Below the pieces are notes generated by a model. The model was given only the letters and a program-made list of their open reading frames with translations, had not been told where the DNA came from and ran no database searches. A program made the position numbers and the translations under genes. From an uncultured Porphyromonadaceae bacterium (GTDB taxonomy: Bacteria; Bacteroidota; Bacteroidia; Bacteroidales; Muribaculaceae), in assembly GCA_902461565.1 (NCBI GenBank), contig CABPYL010000027.1, positions 1-41,277 of the forward strand: DNA of 41,277 bases, in the 5' to 3' direction. Positions 40,172 to 41,277 of the stretch are shown in pieces (within the stretch, counting starts at the first letter, position 1; the number at the start of each line of letters is the position of its first letter).

Positions 40172-41277
40172 CTAACGTTTACCACCCATACCTCGTTTTG
40201 GAAGAGCTGGTTTCAGCATCTTATGGGCTTGCATCATGCAGCGGTAGGCGAAGCGGCGGTCATCTTCTTTCGGATCGCGGCCCCACGGGAGGTCGGATGC
40301 GGAGCCACCGCCGCCGTTTCCCTTTGCGAACTGAATTGCCCCGTCGAGATACCCGGCGAACAGATACATGGCACACTTCAGAATCTCGTTGGGCTTTTCA
40401 GCGATTGCCATGAGAAACTCCCCATCGAACTTCGCTTTCTGTTCCGGCGTCATAGTCGCCAGCAGAGAGCGCATATCGACGACTGACCGTCCGAACACGG
40501 CATCTGTCAGCCTCATGCGCATCTGTTCCTGGTTCTTTTCTGTAAATTCTCGGTAGTCTCTTTGTGCATTGTCGCGTTTTTCGTTGACGGAGCGCATCTC
40601 ATCCTGAAGCTGTGCGAGCTGCCGGTCGGCGGTCTTGAGTTTTTGGCGTTTGTCTTCAAGTGATGATTCGGTGACACGAAGTTCATCCTCAAGGCCGGAG
40701 ATTCGCTGACGCAATTCTTCGGCATCGCCGTTCCCTGATTCGAGGTCAGACTCCAGCCGGTCAATCTGGTCATTGAGGTCTGCCTCGCGTGTCTCAAGAT
40801 TTCCGATCATCGTATTGAGACCCTTGCAGCGTTTCTCTGCCTTACGGATATCCGCATATAGCTCCTTCAATGTCTCGTGCCTGTCACTAATCTGTATTTC
40901 CAGATCATTACACTCACGATGCAGTTCTGCCCGGTATTCCTCGGTTGAACGGTGGCGGGCACCTGTCTCGGTCTTGCTCTGTCCCCGTCCGAGACCCCAT
41001 CGGTCATTGACCAGGGCAAGTTCATTGTGGAGCTGAATGGTCCGTTCACGAAAAGCGTTTTTATCAGAACCGGCAAACAGTTCCTTATACGAGAACTTAT
41101 TTCTCGGTGTAATCGGTAATAAGGTGCAGTGGATATGCGGATTTCGCTCATCGAGGTGGACATAGAAGCCGATGATGTTATCTTCGCCCCACTTGTCGCA
41201 CGCGAACCTGTAAATGTCTTTGGCCCAATTTTCGATGTCTTTACACCGGGTGATGGATGAATTGTCCGCGCCATGTT
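40172..41277 (-). CDS. MobV-type relaxase (plasmid recombination/mobilization protein), C-terminal 367 residues; 5' end outside window
   Basis: The minus-strand frame is open from the window edge to the stop at 40172; a TTG at 40870 is internal, not the start. The MobV/Pre family motif FYVHLDERNPHIHC (41126-41164) supplies the HxDExxPHxH metal/catalytic site for nicking at oriT. A long charged coiled coil follows (LESDLESGNGDAEELRQRIS, then many heptads to about 40500). The C-terminus is glycine/lysine-rich (GMGGKR). The protein would start transfer of the surrounding element in trans or cis. The N-terminal nicking tyrosine/histidine region and oriT would be to the right of the window. Confidence 0.88.
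   Translation of the reverse strand, partial: HGADNSSITRCKDIENWAKDIYRFACDKWGEDNIIGFYVHLDERNPHIHCTLLPITPRNKFSYKELFAGSDKNAFRERTIQLHNELALVNDRWGLGRGQSKTETGARHRSTEEYRAELHRECNDLEIQISDRHETLKELYADIRKAEKRCKGLNTMIGNLETREADLNDQIDRLESDLESGNGDAEELRQRISGLEDELRVTESSLEDKRQKLKTADRQLAQLQDEMRSVNEKRDNAQRDYREFTEKNQEQMRMRLTDAVFGRSVVDMRSLLATMTPEQKAKFDGEFLMAIAEKPNEILKCAMYLFAGYLDGAIQFAKGNGGGGSASDLPWGRDPKEDDRRFAYRCMMQAHKMLKPALPKRGMGGKR

Noticed and set aside
40867..41274. 135-codon minus-strand frame at the right edge
   Set aside because: It is out of frame with the relaxase motif, is Ser/Thr/Arg-rich and has no domain; the relaxase frame stays open to the window edge.
1..41277. CRISPR arrays, insertion sequences and rRNA genes
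   Set aside because: No regularly spaced repeats, transposase motifs or rRNA segments were seen on either strand.

Overview
The window reads as a Bacteroidales chromosome fragment. Many genes are preceded by the Bacteroidetes promoter form (TTG or TTTG, about 19-20 bp, then TAnnTTTG) with no obvious Shine-Dalgarno sequence. The gldE-gldD pair, a secreted protein with a type IX secretion (Por) type C-terminal tail, and the hemD-rnpA-yidD-tatD order all fit that phylum. The backbone is fairly GC-rich. A Muribaculaceae-like gut lineage is my best guess, but the sequence read by eye does not settle family or genus.

Layout of the backbone (1 to about 32860). The left end holds the tail of metX followed by hom (methionine branch). 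Next come a convergent membrane acyltransferase, a secreted lamin-tail/FN3 protein coupled to a secreted alpha/beta hydrolase, and a minus-strand group of GH3 glycosidase, rfbC and a radical SAM protein. htpG follows. A long minus-strand operon then runs LOG - DUF4271 - hemD - rnpA - yidD - tatD, with an ECF sigma factor gene downstream. Its tatD is cut by an in-frame TGA, although recognisable C-terminal coding sequence continues past the stop. From 17151 a plus-strand operon encodes a TolC-type channel, a HlyD-type adaptor, two ABC-2 permeases (no ATPase), a polysaccharide flippase and a glycosyltransferase. After it come a Na+/phosphate symporter, an OmpR-type response regulator, gldE, gldD, a phosphopantetheinyl transferase, tRNA-Leu(CAA), a decayed secreted-protein gene, an unknown lipoprotein, an M28/glutaminyl cyclase-like lipoprotein, sufE and tRNA-Ser(TGA).

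Accessory region (about 32863 to the end). Immediately 3' of tRNA-Ser the composition becomes more AT-rich. There is a strong hairpin, then a cluster of four ACGCACGA-like octamers arranged as a large inverted repeat. Beyond lie an unrecognised coiled-coil protein, a TIGR04076 protein, two AraC-type regulators, a four-helix membrane protein, a nitroreductase, an EamA exporter, an MBL-fold hydrolase, a 446-bp strip of gene remnants, and the 3' part of a MobV-type relaxase that leaves the window. I read this as one end of an integrative mobilizable or conjugative element inserted at tRNA-Ser. No integrase is visible, so the other end should lie to the right.

The points most worth following are the interrupted tatD, the octamer cluster at the tRNA boundary, the 15-bp direct repeats spaced by 21 bp between the second AraC gene and its divergent exporter/MBL operon, the remnant strip next to the relaxase, and the unrecognised gene at 33242.
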